From Erpobdella octoculata (Eukaryota > Annelida > Clitellata > Hirudinida > Erpobdellidae): DNA of 64,000 nucleotides. The stretch lies in assembly GCA_963978895.1 (NCBI GenBank), contig OZ022244.1, forward strand, positions 8,958,423 through 9,022,422, in the 5' to 3' direction. The notes under the pieces were generated by a model that saw nothing but the letters and a program-made list of their open reading frames with translations, searched no databases and was not told where the DNA came from. This document shows positions 13,337 through 26,061 of the stretch, in pieces (positions within the stretch are counted from its first letter, which is position 1; the number at the start of each line of letters is the position of its first letter). Made by a program: the position numbers and the translations under genes.

Positions 13337-15601
13337 ATGAAGGCTTTAACCAGTTTATGCTTGCTCCTTGTTGCTTCATCAGCATTTTCTTTTCCTCTTG
13401 AAAACTTGGATCTTAATTTAGAAGAAGAATGGTCTTCTTTTAAACAAAAATACAGTAATTGTTTCTGTTAATTAATCATAATTATATAATAAAAAAGTTA
13501 CTCAGATATTTTAACAAATTGAGTGTGTTTATTGATAGTATATTTAAAGGAAATTGCAAGTTCAAAACTAATGTTGTTTTTATTATTCAAGGACAAAACG
13601 TTTACCAAAATGGCGAAGAAGAAGAGCGCAAAGGAATTTTCAAAGAAAATTTGAAGGAAATCAAAATTAATAATCTTTTGTACTCGAAGGGTCTGAAATC
13701 TTTTAGAATGGCAGTCAACCAGTTTACCGATTTGGTAAGAAAATTGATCTTTTAAATAAAAACATTCAATCGACTTTAATAAACTTAAATATGTGTTTAA
13801 CATGTATAATCGGTTCTAGACACTTGAAGAATTCTCAAGCTTCTCCAACGGCTTCAAAATGCCAGAAAACCACAAAGTAGCTGGAAGTACTTTCCTCAGC
13901 TCATTGAACCCCGAGAATCTCCCTAAGCATGTTGATTGGAGAGAGAAAGGCTACGTCACACCTGTGAAAAATCAAGTACATATTATTCTAATAATATAAT
14001 ATATTTAATTTGCTTATTAAAATAAATAACCAATAATTGCTAATTTTCAGGGTTATTGCGAATCCTGCTGGGCATTCAGCGCAGTAAGGCATTATTTCTC
14101 AAACTTTTTATATATTTAGAGTATACTCAAATTGCAAATTAAAAATATTAACCCTAGCATAACTTCTTTAATACTATTTTTTTGGTATAAAAACTGTTTA
14201 CTTATCAACTTCTAATGTGTTATCTGTGTAATTATTATTTAAGCGTTTATTTTTTTGTGTATTTTCCATATTGTTTTAAAAATTTCCAATTAATTTAAAA
14301 AATATATATATATTTAAAGACTGGATCTCTTGAGGGACAACAATTTAGAAAAACCGGAAAACTTGTTTCTTTGAGTGAACAGAACCTAGTGGATTGCTCT
14401 TCAAACTTTGGAAATTATGGATGTCATGGTGGATTGATGGAACTGGCTTTCGATTACATCAAAAGCAACCATGGAATTGACACAGAAGAATCTTACCCTT
14501 ATAAAGATAAGGTTAATTGATTGATAAAAATTAATAATGTTGAGATTTATTAAAATTAAATTAAATTAAAACATCTAACAGGATGAATTCGAATGCAAAT
14601 TTAACCCCAAAAACATTGGAGCTAATGTTACCGGATATATTATGGTTGATAAATCCGAAGAAAAATTAAAAGAAGCCTTGGCAACTGTGGGACCAATTTC
14701 TATCGCACTTGACGCAGATCACGACTCATTCCAACATTATGAAAGCGGTAAGGAATATATTTGAATAACTATTATATCAAGATTTCACATAAGTTACAAG
14801 TTATAATTGAATCATAAATAAGATAACAACGGAATTTTTTCTAAATTGTGATTTTTCGCAAATGATAAACCTAAGATCTTCCGTAAGAGGTTCATTAGCG
14901 GGCAAGCTTTTTCAGAGTAACAATAATTTTTTTTGGATTGTGTAAACCTTATGTTTTTGTTATGGTAGTAAGTCTGGTCACACTTCGGGTTATGAGTGCT
15001 TTAGATTAATTAAAGTGCTTTGAGATACCGCTTGTGAGCCGTATTTCATCACAAACACATTAGCACCAGGATCACTTGTCTCATGTGTTTTTACCAGTTG
15101 TGAAACTGATACTTATTATACTACCTTAAACAATTTAGAGGATGACTAGACTTTATCCGTAAGAGTGAGTTCCATGCTCAACGGAGTTACGCATTATAAG
15201 TTTTTCACCCAGGATTTGAACCAAACATAGCTTGTTTTATTATTTCGGTGATATAAAAAAAACAAATGTCTTTTTTTCTTTTCTTTTAAAACATTCATTC
15301 GTTTAGGTATTTATGAAAATCCTGATTGTGACTCTGTTAAACTTAATCATGGTGTTTTGCTCGTTGGATATGGAACTGAAAATGGACAAGATTATTGGTT
15401 GATTAAAAACAGGTAATCAGTCAAAAAACAACTTTTCTTGCTGAAATTAGTTTTTTATAATGTGATATTTGAGGTAAAAGTTTATATTATTTAATTTTCA
15501 GCTGGGGAAAATATTGGGGAATTGATGGATATATAAAGTTGGCAAGAAACAAGAACAACATGTGTGGAGTTGCAACACACAGTCTTTACCCTCTTGTATA
15601 A
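13337..15601 (+). CDS. Cathepsin L-like cysteine proteinase, complete, eight exons
   Basis: Exons 13337-13454, 13592-13734, 13820-13975, 14051-14083, 14320-14511, 14582-14747, 15307-15412 and 15502-15601 join in phase to 337 residues, the usual cathepsin L length. A signal peptide ([18 protein letters not shown]) precedes an inhibitory propeptide with a perfect ERFNIN pattern (E-x3-R-x2-IF-x2-N-x3-I-x3-N) and the AVNQFTD variant of the GNFD motif. The mature enzyme starts near LPKHVDW. Catalytic residues are Cys145 (CESCWAFS), His284 ([11 protein letters not shown]) and Asn304 (IKNSWG); the oxyanion Gln precedes exon 4. The family hydrolyses proteins in lysosomes or after secretion. Odd points: Glu replaces the near-invariant Gly two residues before the catalytic Cys, and the active-site exon is only 33 bp. 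Splice borders are GT-AG throughout. Confidence 0.93.
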
Positions 15602-15663
15602 CGACATTTTTAACGTGTTTTTTTATCAATTCATATTTTCAAGTTCTATTGGTGATTTTAAAA

Positions 15664-15672
15664 CCAAAATAA
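15664..15672 (+). terminator. Polyadenylation signal of the cathepsin gene
   Basis: An AATAAA hexamer lies about 65 bp after the cathepsin stop codon at 15599-15601 and is the first one downstream, so it is the likely 3' end signal. Confidence 0.6.
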
Positions 15673-15699
15673 AATTAATAGTAAAAAAATTTCGTGAGT

Positions 15700-16429
15700 T
15701 GATAAACTATACCAATGATATTCTATTTACAAATGTAGGTCTGGATCTATGTAAACAAAGTTTCATTGAGCAAAATTGAAGTAATCTTGTGACGGAAATG
15801 AATACTAACTAGTTTTTTATGCTAATCTGTTATTTATTTTACACTATCACTTCATGAGAAAATCCATCACTGGGCAAAAACTTGTGGTAAAAGTTACCAG
15901 CTTTTTCAATATATTTTAAAAAGTTTTTATTGACGTGAGCTGTCAAAAATGCACTAATCTGACCATAGCTACAGACATATGATTGTTAAATGTTTCGTCA
16001 GCTCTGTAGTTCAGGTATCAATGAATGTCAAAAACTATGCTCTTTTAAATACTGCAGGGCAGTTTTTCACGGTGCAAAAATTGCTTGGCTGCAAAGAGGG
16101 GCTATGGCAGGATGCCCTTAAATACGCCAGTGACCCGAGCATGGGTATCGAGTTCTGTGGTGTTGTTTAGCAAATAGTATAAATATCGCTGTTTAATTAG
16201 TTGCGACCTTATGTCTGAAAAGACTAGGTATAGAGACATTAAACTATTAAACTAACAATAAATAAGGAAAAACGAGTTTTTCAACACAAACTTTTTTTAA
16301 TTGAATCATGTATTGTCATCTAATATAGCTTGTCAAAAAACTTGTTAAATTTTACTTGCAAGATTTGCGTACAGAGAAAGACACACACACACACAAAACG
16401 AAGATTGTAACTTAAACAAAAGTTTGTAA
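15700..16429. other. Intergenic, no gene recognised
   Basis: Contains one 63-codon frame (15979-16170) without recognisable motifs, and a short CA run at 16381. Nothing else could be assigned. Confidence 0.4.
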
Positions 16430-16620
16430 AAATTGTTGCGGCTTTTTTGTTATTATTAATAGTTGCTAGATCTGTTGTAAAGATTGCGTGAAAAATGTTT
16501 AAGAACAGTAGTGGCAGAAAACAAGAGCGTAAAGACGGTAAATAAATATTTTGATTATGAGCAATCAGCTGACAAGTCGAAATGCAAGGTCGAAAAAACT
16601 GTTGTAGCGTTTTAAATGTT
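16430..16620 (+). mobile_element. hAT transposon fragment with part of a BED-type zinc finger
   Basis: The sequence parallels 57307-57445: shared TTTTTGTTATTATT, ACAGTAGTGGCAGAAAACAA and TATTTTGATTATGAGCAATC. In translation it reads SSGRKQE, then YFDYEQS and KSKC, the start of a BED finger. It is a short, dead piece; the rest of the transposase is absent. Confidence 0.6.
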
Positions 16621-16999
16621 CCATCGCCAGAATTTGACTCCTTACCTGCAGCTGTATGCTTGCTGGGTTCAACTGTTTCAGCATGTCTAACGTGGAGCGC
16701 TTTTATTTATATTCAAAAAAACCGTTCTATCCTGTTTGAAAATTAGCAGATGCTTAGATTGAGTGAAAGGCGCCCCACGTTTTAAGTTTTAAAAAATTAT
16801 GGCTTGTTGTTACATGTGTTGATCGCGATTGCGGCTTCCTGATTTTGGACTTTGAAAATTTCGATTTAGAGAGATTTCGCTTCTGAAAACTCGACCAAGT
16901 TTGAGATATAGAAAACAGTAGAAAATTCAAACGGAAGAAAGTTAAGTTGAATTCTTTTTTTCTCATTAGTTTATAGCCACTGTACTTAATAGTTAAAGC

Positions 17000-18476
17000 A
17001 AGCACGAGTTTAGGATAATTTTGAACACGTGTTCATTTTTGGATCTGTTCTAAAAGATATTAATCGTTTTACCAATAGGTTGGATGAGTGTACTAATCTA
17101 ATTAAAACAAAATTTGATGAAATGAGAAAATTCCTATCAGTTGATATAAAAAGTATGTATAATGATGAGTTAAAGTTGTGCATGTCTGAACTAGATAATT
17201 TAAGGAAAGATGTTAATGATTTGACTGACAAAATACAAAAAATAGATCTAAAAAGATTGAGAACAAGTTAGAAGAAGCTAATACTGAAAATAAAAAATGG
17301 TCAGATCTTTTTACCAACAAAGTAGATGTATTGTCTAAAACAGTCAAATCAGACGTTGAAACCGTTCAAAAATCAATAATTGACTAATTCCAGGAAAATC
17401 AACACATTAAAGCTAGAGAAAGAAGTATAATAATCTATAGATTAAAAGAAAGTACTCAGGATGACCGTAATAAAGGATATACTGAGGACAGAGAAAATAT
17501 AATTAAGATATTATCTAATCTCAGTTCTAACATTACCAAAGATACTGATATTAAAAAATTGCTTCGACTTGGTAGAAAAGGAGAAACCACGCGACCAATC
17601 TTGATACAATTTAGTAGCAAAGAAGCTAAAAATTTGATAATTGAAAATCTTTTTAAAATCAAATCCCTTGAAGATGGTTTAAATAATATTGGAATTGGAC
17701 ACGACCTTACCAAGGAACAAAGAAAAGAATGCAAAAAACTTGTTATGGAGGCGAAAGTTAAAGAAAGCAAAGATTCGGGGAAATTCAAATACAGGGTAAG
17801 GGGAAGTCCAGGAAATATGAGAATTGTCAGACTGAAGAAAGATATTTAAATGAGGTAATATGCAGCAATGAAAGAAATTTCAAGATTATTTATTCTAATA
17901 TAGATTCACTTTTTAATAAGCTTTCAGAACTAAAGTTTCTTTTATGTGCTCATGACGATATTGATATTATTGTGTTTACTGAAATTAATCCAAAAAGAAT
18001 TACAGAAGAGCATCCAGAAGTGAATATAACATTGATAATTATTTTTTACTAACTGTTAATTTTATGAAACCTTCAAAAAGAAGATTATGCTGTTATGTAA
18101 GAAAAAATTTGGTTGCCACCCCTATCTCCTTAGAATGTAATTTTGATGAATTTCATTGTCTCAAGCTGTCTGGTCATCTCTTTGATTTATCTATTTTGGT
18201 TGTGTATAGAAGTCCACATTCTAATGTATTAAACAATTCTGGCTTGCTGGACTTAATATCTACATTTTCTAAACTGAATGGGAAAAAAATTGTCTTAGGA
18301 GATTTCAATTTACCCCGAATTGATTGGACATTATATAATGCACCTGGAAGCGATAAATCTTTTGAAAACCAACTGATTGAAATTATTATAGAAAATTATC
18401 TAGAACAATTTGTGCACCAACCTACAAGATTTAAAAATGATCAGCAAGCTAACATCTTAGATTTAGTTTTCAATAC

Positions 18477-18511
<35 letters not shown>

Positions 18512-21055
18512 AGGTTAGTGAAAGGAGTTGTTAACCCCGCGAGACATTCAACCTGAGCAATGCGTGTAAACTCCTTGCTTAAGGGAGCTATGATGGTGAC
18601 GCCAGTGAGATTCGAACCGCCGACCTATGAGGCGACAGGCGAACGCTTTACCGCTTAGCCACCACCACCACCAGTACATATGATAACCACCTGAACCTAG
18701 ATTACCTACCCCCTTTAGGGAAAAGTGAACATCTAGTACTTATAGTAAACTACATTTGGTCTAGTTTAAAAGTGTCACCAAAGGCCAAATTCAAGTTCCA
18801 CAGTGCAGATTACATAGCCATGAAAAACTCATTAGCAATTGATTTATTTAGACTGTCTTTGATCAAGGATCAATGTTAGACTATTGGACCAACTTTAAAG
18901 TACTGTTGTCAGCAGCGACGGCCAAATTTGTTCCATTAGCTTCTGTTCGGGGATTTAAACCAGGAAATAAGAAACACATTCCGTTAGAGCTCAAAAATTT
19001 GATAAAATTGAAGCAAAAGCTCTGGTCAGCTTATATGAAAAATAAAAATCTAAACAATCAATACAAAATAATACAAAATTATCAGAAACAAAGTTAGACG
19101 ACTTTCTAGGGAAATAGCACAGTCTTATCAACTGTCGGTTGCCGGCAAATGTAAAAACAATCCTAAGGCTTTTTGGAAGTATGTTAAAACTAAAACTCAA
19201 ACAACAAGCACCATAGGAGATTTAAAATATACTGATAGCAATGGGAAAACAGTGATCTGCTCCTCAGATAAAGATAAATCGGAATGTCTGGCATCTTTCT
19301 TTGAAAAGGTTTTTGTAAATGATACATCAAATTTTAATTATGAGAAGCTGCTTTTCAAAACTGATTTTTCAATGAATGAAATATCAATAATACCTGAATT
19401 AGTTTTTGCCAAACTGTCTAAAATGAATCGTAACAAATCTCAAGGACCTGATGGTATCTACCCAAAAATTCTTTCCGAGTGTAGGCATGAAATGTATACA
19501 TGTTTGGCTAAAATTTTCAGTGATTTACTGTGTAAAAGAACACTCCCAGAGGATTGGAAAATTAGTACTATAGTTCCAATATTTAAAAAAGGTAGTAAGC
19601 ATGATCCATTAAATTATAGACCGGTGTCCTTGACCTAAGTTCCATGTAAAATAATGGAATCTATTCTGAGCGATTTTATACTATCACACTTTTTAAATAA
19701 TAATTTATTCCATGGTAATCAGTATGGTTTCATGAAAGGTAAATCTACTTCTTTGCAATTACTGAAAATTATGAATCTCTGGACGAGTGCTCTGGATCAA
19801 GGCAAGCAAGTAGATATAATCTACACCGATTTTGAAAAGGCATTTGACAAAGTGCCACACAAAAAGTTAATTTATAAACTGAAGTGCTATAGATTACACG
19901 ATACTCTGATAGGATGGATTGAAAACTTTCTGACAACAAGACACTTTCAAGTCAAGGTTAATTACCAGCTATCATCTAAGCTTAAAGTCCTGAGCGGAGT
20001 CCCACAAGGAAGTGTCCTAGGTCCTTAACTATTTGTAATTTATATCAATGACGTATTTCAAGCTTGTGACGTTGAAGGTCTGAATATCTTTTTATTTGCT
20101 GACGATGCAAACATTTTCAGGATAATCAACAGATTCTCCAATGCTGTTTAGATCTCTCCTCTACCTGGTGCAAAGATTGGCTCCTAAAACTGAACTATAG
20201 CAAGTGTGTATATTTGTCATTGCATAACACATATAAATTTGATTACAACTTTGCTGAAGGGGAGACTAAACACCACATTTCAACAGTCCATGAAGTCAGA
20301 GATCTAGGAGTTGTAATAGACAGCAACCTAAAATTTACTACTCATATATGCAAACTAGTCAAAACAGCTAATAACACTCTAGGAGTTGTTAAAAGAAATT
20401 TCCACAACTTATCGAAGGATTGTTTTTTGCTTCTGTATAAAAGTTTAGTCCGTCCACATCTTGAATATGCTTTTGTGGTATGGTCACCTCACAATATAGG
20501 CATGATAGAAAAACTTGAAAAAGTACAAAAAAAAGCAACTAAGCTAGTGCGTGAATGTCGAAATTTAAAATATAAAGAAAGACTGAAGTATCTCGATCTA
20601 TCTACTCTAAGGCTTAGAAGATCTAGAGGAGACATGATTGAAGTCTATAAAATATTAAACAATTTTTACTGTGCCAATTCAGCTCCAATTTTAATAAAAA
20701 AATCTAATTTACGCAACACAAGAGGGCACATTCACAAGTTGGAAAAACCATATTCTAGACTGGACATCAAAAAGTTTTTCTTTACTACAAGAGTAATCAA
20801 TACATGTAATAAACTTCCTGCTTCAGTCATAGAAGCAAAAGATATCTTCCAGTTTAAAAGTCTCCTGGATGCTCACTGGATGGTCTACACGATTTTGCTG
20901 GAGGAATGAAATTTGACTTATCTGTACTTTTTGTTTGTTTGTTTTTTTTTAATTTATGTTCTTTAATTTATTCTTTTTATGGTTTTTTTTTGTTACTGTT
21001 GGGGCATATAGGCTTTGCCTGCGCCTTGTAATAAACTATGTTATGTTATGTTGTT
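17000..21055 (+). pseudogene. CR1-like LINE, nearly full length, inactivated
   Basis: ORF1 (17029-17849) has a coiled-coil stretch (DINRFTNRLDECTNLIKTKF) and, after stops near 17271 and 17386, an RRM-like part (LLRLGRKGETTRPILIQF). ORF2 starts about 17880 with apurinic-endonuclease motifs (TEINP, VVYRSPHSN, LGDFNLPRIDW, ILDLVF), then an RT with NKSQGPDGIYPKIL, PVSLT, YTDFEKAFDKVP, SGVPQGSVLGP and FADDANIF, and the typical CR1 tail (DLGVVIDSNLKF, VRPHLEYAFVVWSP) to 20909. Stops occur after PVSLT (19636) and VLGP (20026) and a frame is lost near 20120. The 3' end is short, GCCTTGTAATAAAC with a TATGT repeat near 21040. A SINE splits ORF2. It copied itself by target-primed reverse transcription; this copy cannot. 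Confidence 0.85.
18481..18674 (-). mobile_element. tRNA-derived SINE inserted into the CR1-like LINE
   Basis: Read on the minus strand from 18674: a tRNA-like head with an A box (TGGCTAAGCGG) and a B box (GGTTCGAATCT), a roughly 100-bp body, and a poly(A) tail (poly(T) at 18481-18507 on the plus strand). It is bordered by a 7-bp direct repeat TACATAT at 18474-18480 and 18675-18681. Removing it restores the LINE frame from VFNTY into DNHLNLDYLPPLGKSEH. The tail type implies mobilisation by a LINE. Pol III would transcribe it from the internal boxes. Confidence 0.9.
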
Positions 21056-21335
21056 CATTATACGAATGTCCACAATTAATTCATGCCTACATCAAGACAT
21101 TTCTCACACAGCCCAGAGAAAAAATATTTTCTTTTTTTTTAGTTCACAAAAACGTAGTATTTTAAAAAGTTTTTTTAAAATATTTTATTTGTATACTGTT
21201 TTTCAATTAATATGATGTTTTACATGAAAATACAACAAACTAGAGTATAATGACATGGTCATTTGAGGTTAAAGATTCTCTAGGTTAAATTTAAAAAATC
21301 TTCGCCCCTTCTCTAAGATATCGATGAATCGCAGC

Positions 21336-21880
21336 CAGGGCCAGATTAACACATATGCAGGCCCTGGCGCACTGAGAAAAATGAGCCCCCCATTATAAAA
21401 TTTACTAATTATGACTTTAATGTTTCAATTCAAAGCCAAATGAAATGTCACATTAATTACACAGTTGAAATTTCTCATGTAAGTACAACAAAAACATAGA
21501 CCTACAGATTACAGAATACTGTACATTATGATTTACAATGATCTCTTTCTACGTGGATTTAGCTAAACTGAATTCGTCAATAACTTCGGAAAATTCCAAC
21601 TCCTGAAATACATCACTTTCAATGTTTAAGAGAGATAGGTTGTTTAGTCTCTCTTAAGTCTGTGTTGACCTCAGAGCAGATATGAAGCGTTTGAGGTGGC
21701 TGAAAGATTGCTCACCGGCACAGTTCGTCATAGGCAGTGTCAAGTAATGACGAAAAAGAATGTAGGTGTTCGGGAAAGCTTTACTGAAATCATTCTGCAG
21801 CATTAATTTCAACATCTCGGGAGGTGAGCAGGTGAGGTAACCTTGAGATTCTTGAGCAGTGATTTCCACTGAAACCATTA
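21336..21880 (-). mobile_element. hAT element remnant with transposase C-terminus
   Basis: The left terminus begins CAGGGCCAGATTAACAC (21336). On the minus strand 21880-21540 codes for LFRHYLTLPMTNCAGEQSFS and HLKRFISALRSTQ, then a stop, then ERLNNLSLLNIESDV: the C-terminal dimerisation region of ZMYM/hAT-type transposases. One in-frame stop at 21654 and loss of the catalytic core make it non-functional. Confidence 0.75.
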
Positions 21881-22210
21881 ATTCTCAACATGGACCAGAT
21901 TTTCCAAATCTCTTGAGTAGAAATTTACCACTTCATTGAAACTTGTGCTTCCATATCAGTGCGACCAAGTTTTTTTTGTCTCCTCGAAAAACTTCCAACA
22001 CAATGTTTAAAAATGAATATTTAATATCAACAACTCAAACTGTCAAAACACGCTAACGAAGACAAAAAACTGCAGGACTGAAAAATATCTGGCCGGCCTC
22101 CAAGAGCGGCCTGTTACCCCTATTTATAAAGAGATAGCGAAGGCAGGCTAGCGTGGGAAAGGAAAAGTTTTGTATAGGGGAAATTGGGGTAATATGGGGC
22201 CTCGGGTAAT

Positions 22211-25200
22211 ATGGGGTACCCACCTTTTTATTATAAGAAAATTCACCGTACGAAAATGGGTTGCCTGCTTAAAACTGTACAGGATCATCGTACTGTAGCA
22301 AGCATTGCTTCAGGTAAAACGCCGGGCCAAGTCGGGCCGGATGCCAACCACAGTCCCGACAGGTTCCACGATCCTGATAGTGACGAGAATAGGCAACCTC
22401 GGGCTAGAATTAACTTCCCCGCTGCTGCTAGCAAAGCGGATTGGTCGAAGCTCGACGAGATACTTTCCAAGCTTCTCAAAGTGCAGATGAAAGAACTTCC
22501 AATGTTTCAAGTGAACAATCTATCTGACACCATTTACAACAAGTGTTTAGAGATGTTCGGTTCCAAGGAAAAAGTTCTCATGGACAGAGGCAAGAAAACT
22601 CATATTTCAAGGCGACAACGAGAGATTGCTAGACTCAAAAAGGAAAAAAAACGACTTCGTCAACAATGGAGGACAGCTCCAGACAACGAGAAACCAGGGC
22701 TCTCAGCATTACGACATGACTTTTTTTTAAAAGAGTAGAATGATAAAATTCTTTGGTAGTCTTGCTGACAAGATGAAGTGGCTACACTGTTCTTGAATGA
22801 AAAAGTTTGCGAGTAAAGAAAAAAGAACAAAGGAATGCAAGACTCCAGTTTGTCAGAGATCCATGCCGTTATGGTAAAAGCTTGCTCGATCCACCAAAGT
22901 CAGGTACTCTGCAAATCAGTAAAGAGCAGCTTGATCATCACTTCCGAGCTGCTTTCATTGACTTCTTGGGCGACAAAGAACTAGCTGAAAGATCAGATCT
23001 TCCCGAGATTCCTCTTCCAAAGGTTGCTTTCAACGAGGGAGTAATTTCAATTTTTGACATATCCCAATTCCTCCGAAAAACAAGAAATAGATCTGCTCCA
23101 GGTCCAAATGGTGTACCATACCTGGTGTATAAAAAATGTCCGGGTGTGTTGAAAGTTTTACACTCATTGCTCAAGTCTGCTTGGACGTCCGGGTCTGTTG
23201 ATAAAGAGTGGCAAAAAGCTGAAGGCATTTTTATACCAAAGGAAAAAGTTTCAGTCGACATCAATCAGTTCAGACCAATTTCTCTTCTTAATGTTGAAGG
23301 AAAAATATTTTTTACTGTGCTTGCCAAGAGGTTGACGAGCTATCTAACACAAAACGACTACATAGACAAGTCAATTCAGAAAGGAGGAATCCCTGGTGTT
23401 CCTGGTTGCATCGAACATTCTACCGTGATCTGGGAGTCTATAAAAAGAGCAAAACAGAATCGACTCAGTTTGCACGTCGTTTGGCTTGATCTTGCAAATG
23501 CTTATGGAGCGGTTCGTCACCAGCTGATTTGGAGAGCTTTGACGATGCACCATGTTCCAAAGTTCGTTATGGATATTCTACAACAGTATTTTCAAGATTT
23601 TCACCTGAGATTATCGACAAAGACGTGTTCAACCGATTGGTTTCGTCTTCAGGTCGGTATCGCCATGGGGTGCTCTATTTCTCCCATATTATTTGTGCTA
23701 GCAATGCAACTATTTCTGAATTCAGTTGGTGCAAGGGTAGAAGATGTTTATGTCGGCCGAGGTATTTTCATGCCACCTCTGAGAGCTTTCATGGACGACA
23801 CGACAATTATTTTGAATAAGTGTATTTCAATGAGACGGACACTCGATGTCTTCAGCGATCTACTCAAATGGTGCGGAATGAGTTTTAAAGCATCTAAATC
23901 GAGAAGTCTCTCCCTGCGTCGCGGTAAAATTGACGAATACACCATTTTCTCTGTTGATGGTAACAACATTCCAACAGTTGCCCCCCAAGCTCGGAGGCAC
24001 TGGCGCAGGTGGCGCACCATGGTTAATCCGCCACTGACTACATTTGCGTGATAACTTTCATGACACGCCTGCGCGCACTAATTTTAGCAGCTGCTGAAGG
24101 CTGACTTCTGCGGCCGCCGCGTTATGCAAAATTGCCAACATGCATACATAAATACAAGAACAAGTGAACAAGTAGTCTATACAATGGATGACAGGGGCTT
24201 ATATTCGTACGCGACTTATAGAAAAACTTTTTAACACAAAAGGCGATTTCCAAGGCTTGTATAAGCGTGCGGCCTTTACACGAAAGCGGCCTATATGCGC
24301 TAAAATACGGTACATACATACATAGCTCGTTTTACACGTCAATGGTTGGGTCTGCCTCCGGGATTGACGTCTGTGGCTCTCTACGGCAAAACAGCCAAGC
24401 TGAGACTTCCATTGCGGTCTTTTGTTGAAGATTTCACGATCAGCAAACTGAGAACTCAGATGATGCTCGATAATTCAACGGATCAGAGAGTCGCTGAGGT
24501 AAAACCAACTCTAATCTCAGGAACCAAATGGAATGCTAGAGTTGAAATAGAGAATGCCACGGTTTCTCTCCAGTGGACTGAAAGGACCGGAGCAGTTCAG
24601 TTGGGGCGGCATGGTGTTGGATGGAACCACCATCTCTGGTGGTCCTAGGCAAACGCTCAGGAAAGATCAGACTTGATTGTTCAGGACAGAAAGCAAGCGA
24701 TAGAAAGCAAGAGAGTTGTGAAGAGCGCACAATTGTCACAGCAAGGCGACTGGACCAGATGGGAGGAGTCATGGGAAGATATATGGCGCTATGCTCCAGT
24801 GCGGCTATCGTTCCTCATTAGATCGATGTATGATCAGCTGCCAACAGCCAGCAATTTAAAGAAATGGAAATTAATTGAGAACGATGAGTGTCAACTCTGC
24901 GGTCAGTCGCAGTCATTGATTCATATTCTTTCCTCCTGCTCCTATTCCCTTTCTCATGGTAGATACACGTGGCGCCACAACCTTGTTCTCCAAAAGCTGC
25001 TGGGATTTGTAAAAGAGGCCTGCCGAAAAACTAACTCAATGGAGGTGAAACCTAGGAGGAGGATTTATTTTTTGAGAGAGGGATTGCCGCAGCTAAATCA
25101 CCCAAAAAGAACCCTCACGGAAGGAGAGAATGTTTTCCATGCGGCGAACGACTGGAGGGTCTCTGCCGATCTGAAATCGGAAAAGTGCTTCCCAGTTTCA

Positions 25201-25376
25201 ATAAAGGAAAGTGGAAAAAGGCCAGACATAGTTGTTTTTTCGAGTCTGGCCAAGACATTTCTTCTCATCGAGTTGACAGTGCCTTGGGAAAGCAACATGG
25301 AGGCCAGTAACATCATGAAATTAGGAAAATACAGAATTGGTGTTGGATTTGGAAGCAAATGGCTCAAGAGCTGAGT
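22211..25376 (+). pseudogene. LINE with restriction-like endonuclease (R2/HERO-type), interrupted
   Basis: First part 22211-22738: basic N-terminal region (INFPAAASKADWSKLDEIL, RRQREIARLKKEKKRLR). After a frame break at 22738, 22807-23990 codes for the RT: GPNGVPYLVYKKCP, FRPISLLNVEGKIF, VVWLDLANAYGAVRH, GIAMGCSISPILF and FMDD as catalytic box. An unrelated insert follows, then coding resumes near 24327 with QWLGLPPGLTSVALYGKT. After another frame change the C-terminal part (24673-25374) has the CCHC motif CQLCGQSQSLIHILSSC and the endonuclease-like KRPDIVVF and IELTVPWES. These features mark RLE-bearing LINEs, which nick a preferred target. A further C-terminal stretch to 25582 is in another frame. 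I cannot assign the clade by eye. Confidence 0.8.
23990..24326. mobile_element. Insert inside the RLE LINE, including a hAT-like end
   Basis: Reverse-transcriptase homology is lost between about 23985 and 24327. The left end includes GGCGCACCATGGTTAATCCGCCACTG, whose reverse reads as a hAT terminus (CAGTGGCGGATTAACC), comparable to CAGGGCCAGATTAACAC at 21336. The rest has no recognisable coding. It is an insertion or a replacement of RT thumb sequence. Confidence 0.5.
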
Positions 25377-25582
25377 TTTTTGCTGTTGAAGTCGGAGCAT
25401 GCGGTTTGGTTGGTAAATCTTTGCTAAAGTTGCTGCGGGCCCTGGGAATGTCTAACAGAGAGCGGACGCGTGCAATTAAACAAATTTCTGAAGCAGCAGA
25501 ATCGGCTTCATTCTGGATTTGGTCTCAAAGAGAGAAAAAAGAAGATTTTCCAAATTTAGAAGCCGCTCTCTCCGCTCCGTAA

Positions 25583-25940
25583 AAATAGAATTGCTTCGTC
25601 TTTGTTTACGTGGCGATATTAAGTACCGCTACGAAAGCGAAGCCGTTATGTCGTCGAAGGTTTTCTCACTTGAATAGTCTGAATTTCTTTAACGTCGCGA
25701 GTTTATTTGCATGATAAATATCTGCCACGATGCAAGGAATGATAGAAATTCGATGTCGGAAAAGAACAAAGACATTTTCTGCCGGAGGACGTTCGTCCGT
25801 CGAACGTGGCTCGCCCCCCTTAGAACGTCAAGAAATTAAAGAGCCGAAACGTTTGCTCGAGGGGGGTTTTCTTCTTATGACCTCCACAGAAAAGCTCTTC
25901 AGGAGTGCACACACATACATACATACATACATACATAGGA
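25583..25940 (+). other. Probable 3' UTR of the RLE LINE
   Basis: Follows the last endonuclease-side frame and ends in a short (CATA)n run at 25914-25937. It contains GGACGTTCGTCCGTCGAACG, able to form a hairpin. No coding seen. Confidence 0.4.
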
Positions 25941-26061
25941 AATTATGTAATTAGATTACTTAGAAAATAAAGTTACACGCGTTTTACCAGTTTTTGTATA
26001 TTTTGGCTTCTGGGACTACAAATGTTGGGTGGAAAAAAAGATTATTTGTATAAAAACTCTG

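Noticed and set aside
13459..13755. 98-codon frame overlapping the cathepsin gene
   Set aside because: Its first half is intron 1 sequence; only 13592-13734 is a real exon.
15150..15235. B-box-like GGTTCAAATCC on the minus strand in a cathepsin intron
   Set aside because: No A box at the right distance and no tail or target duplication, so neither tRNA gene nor SINE is supported.
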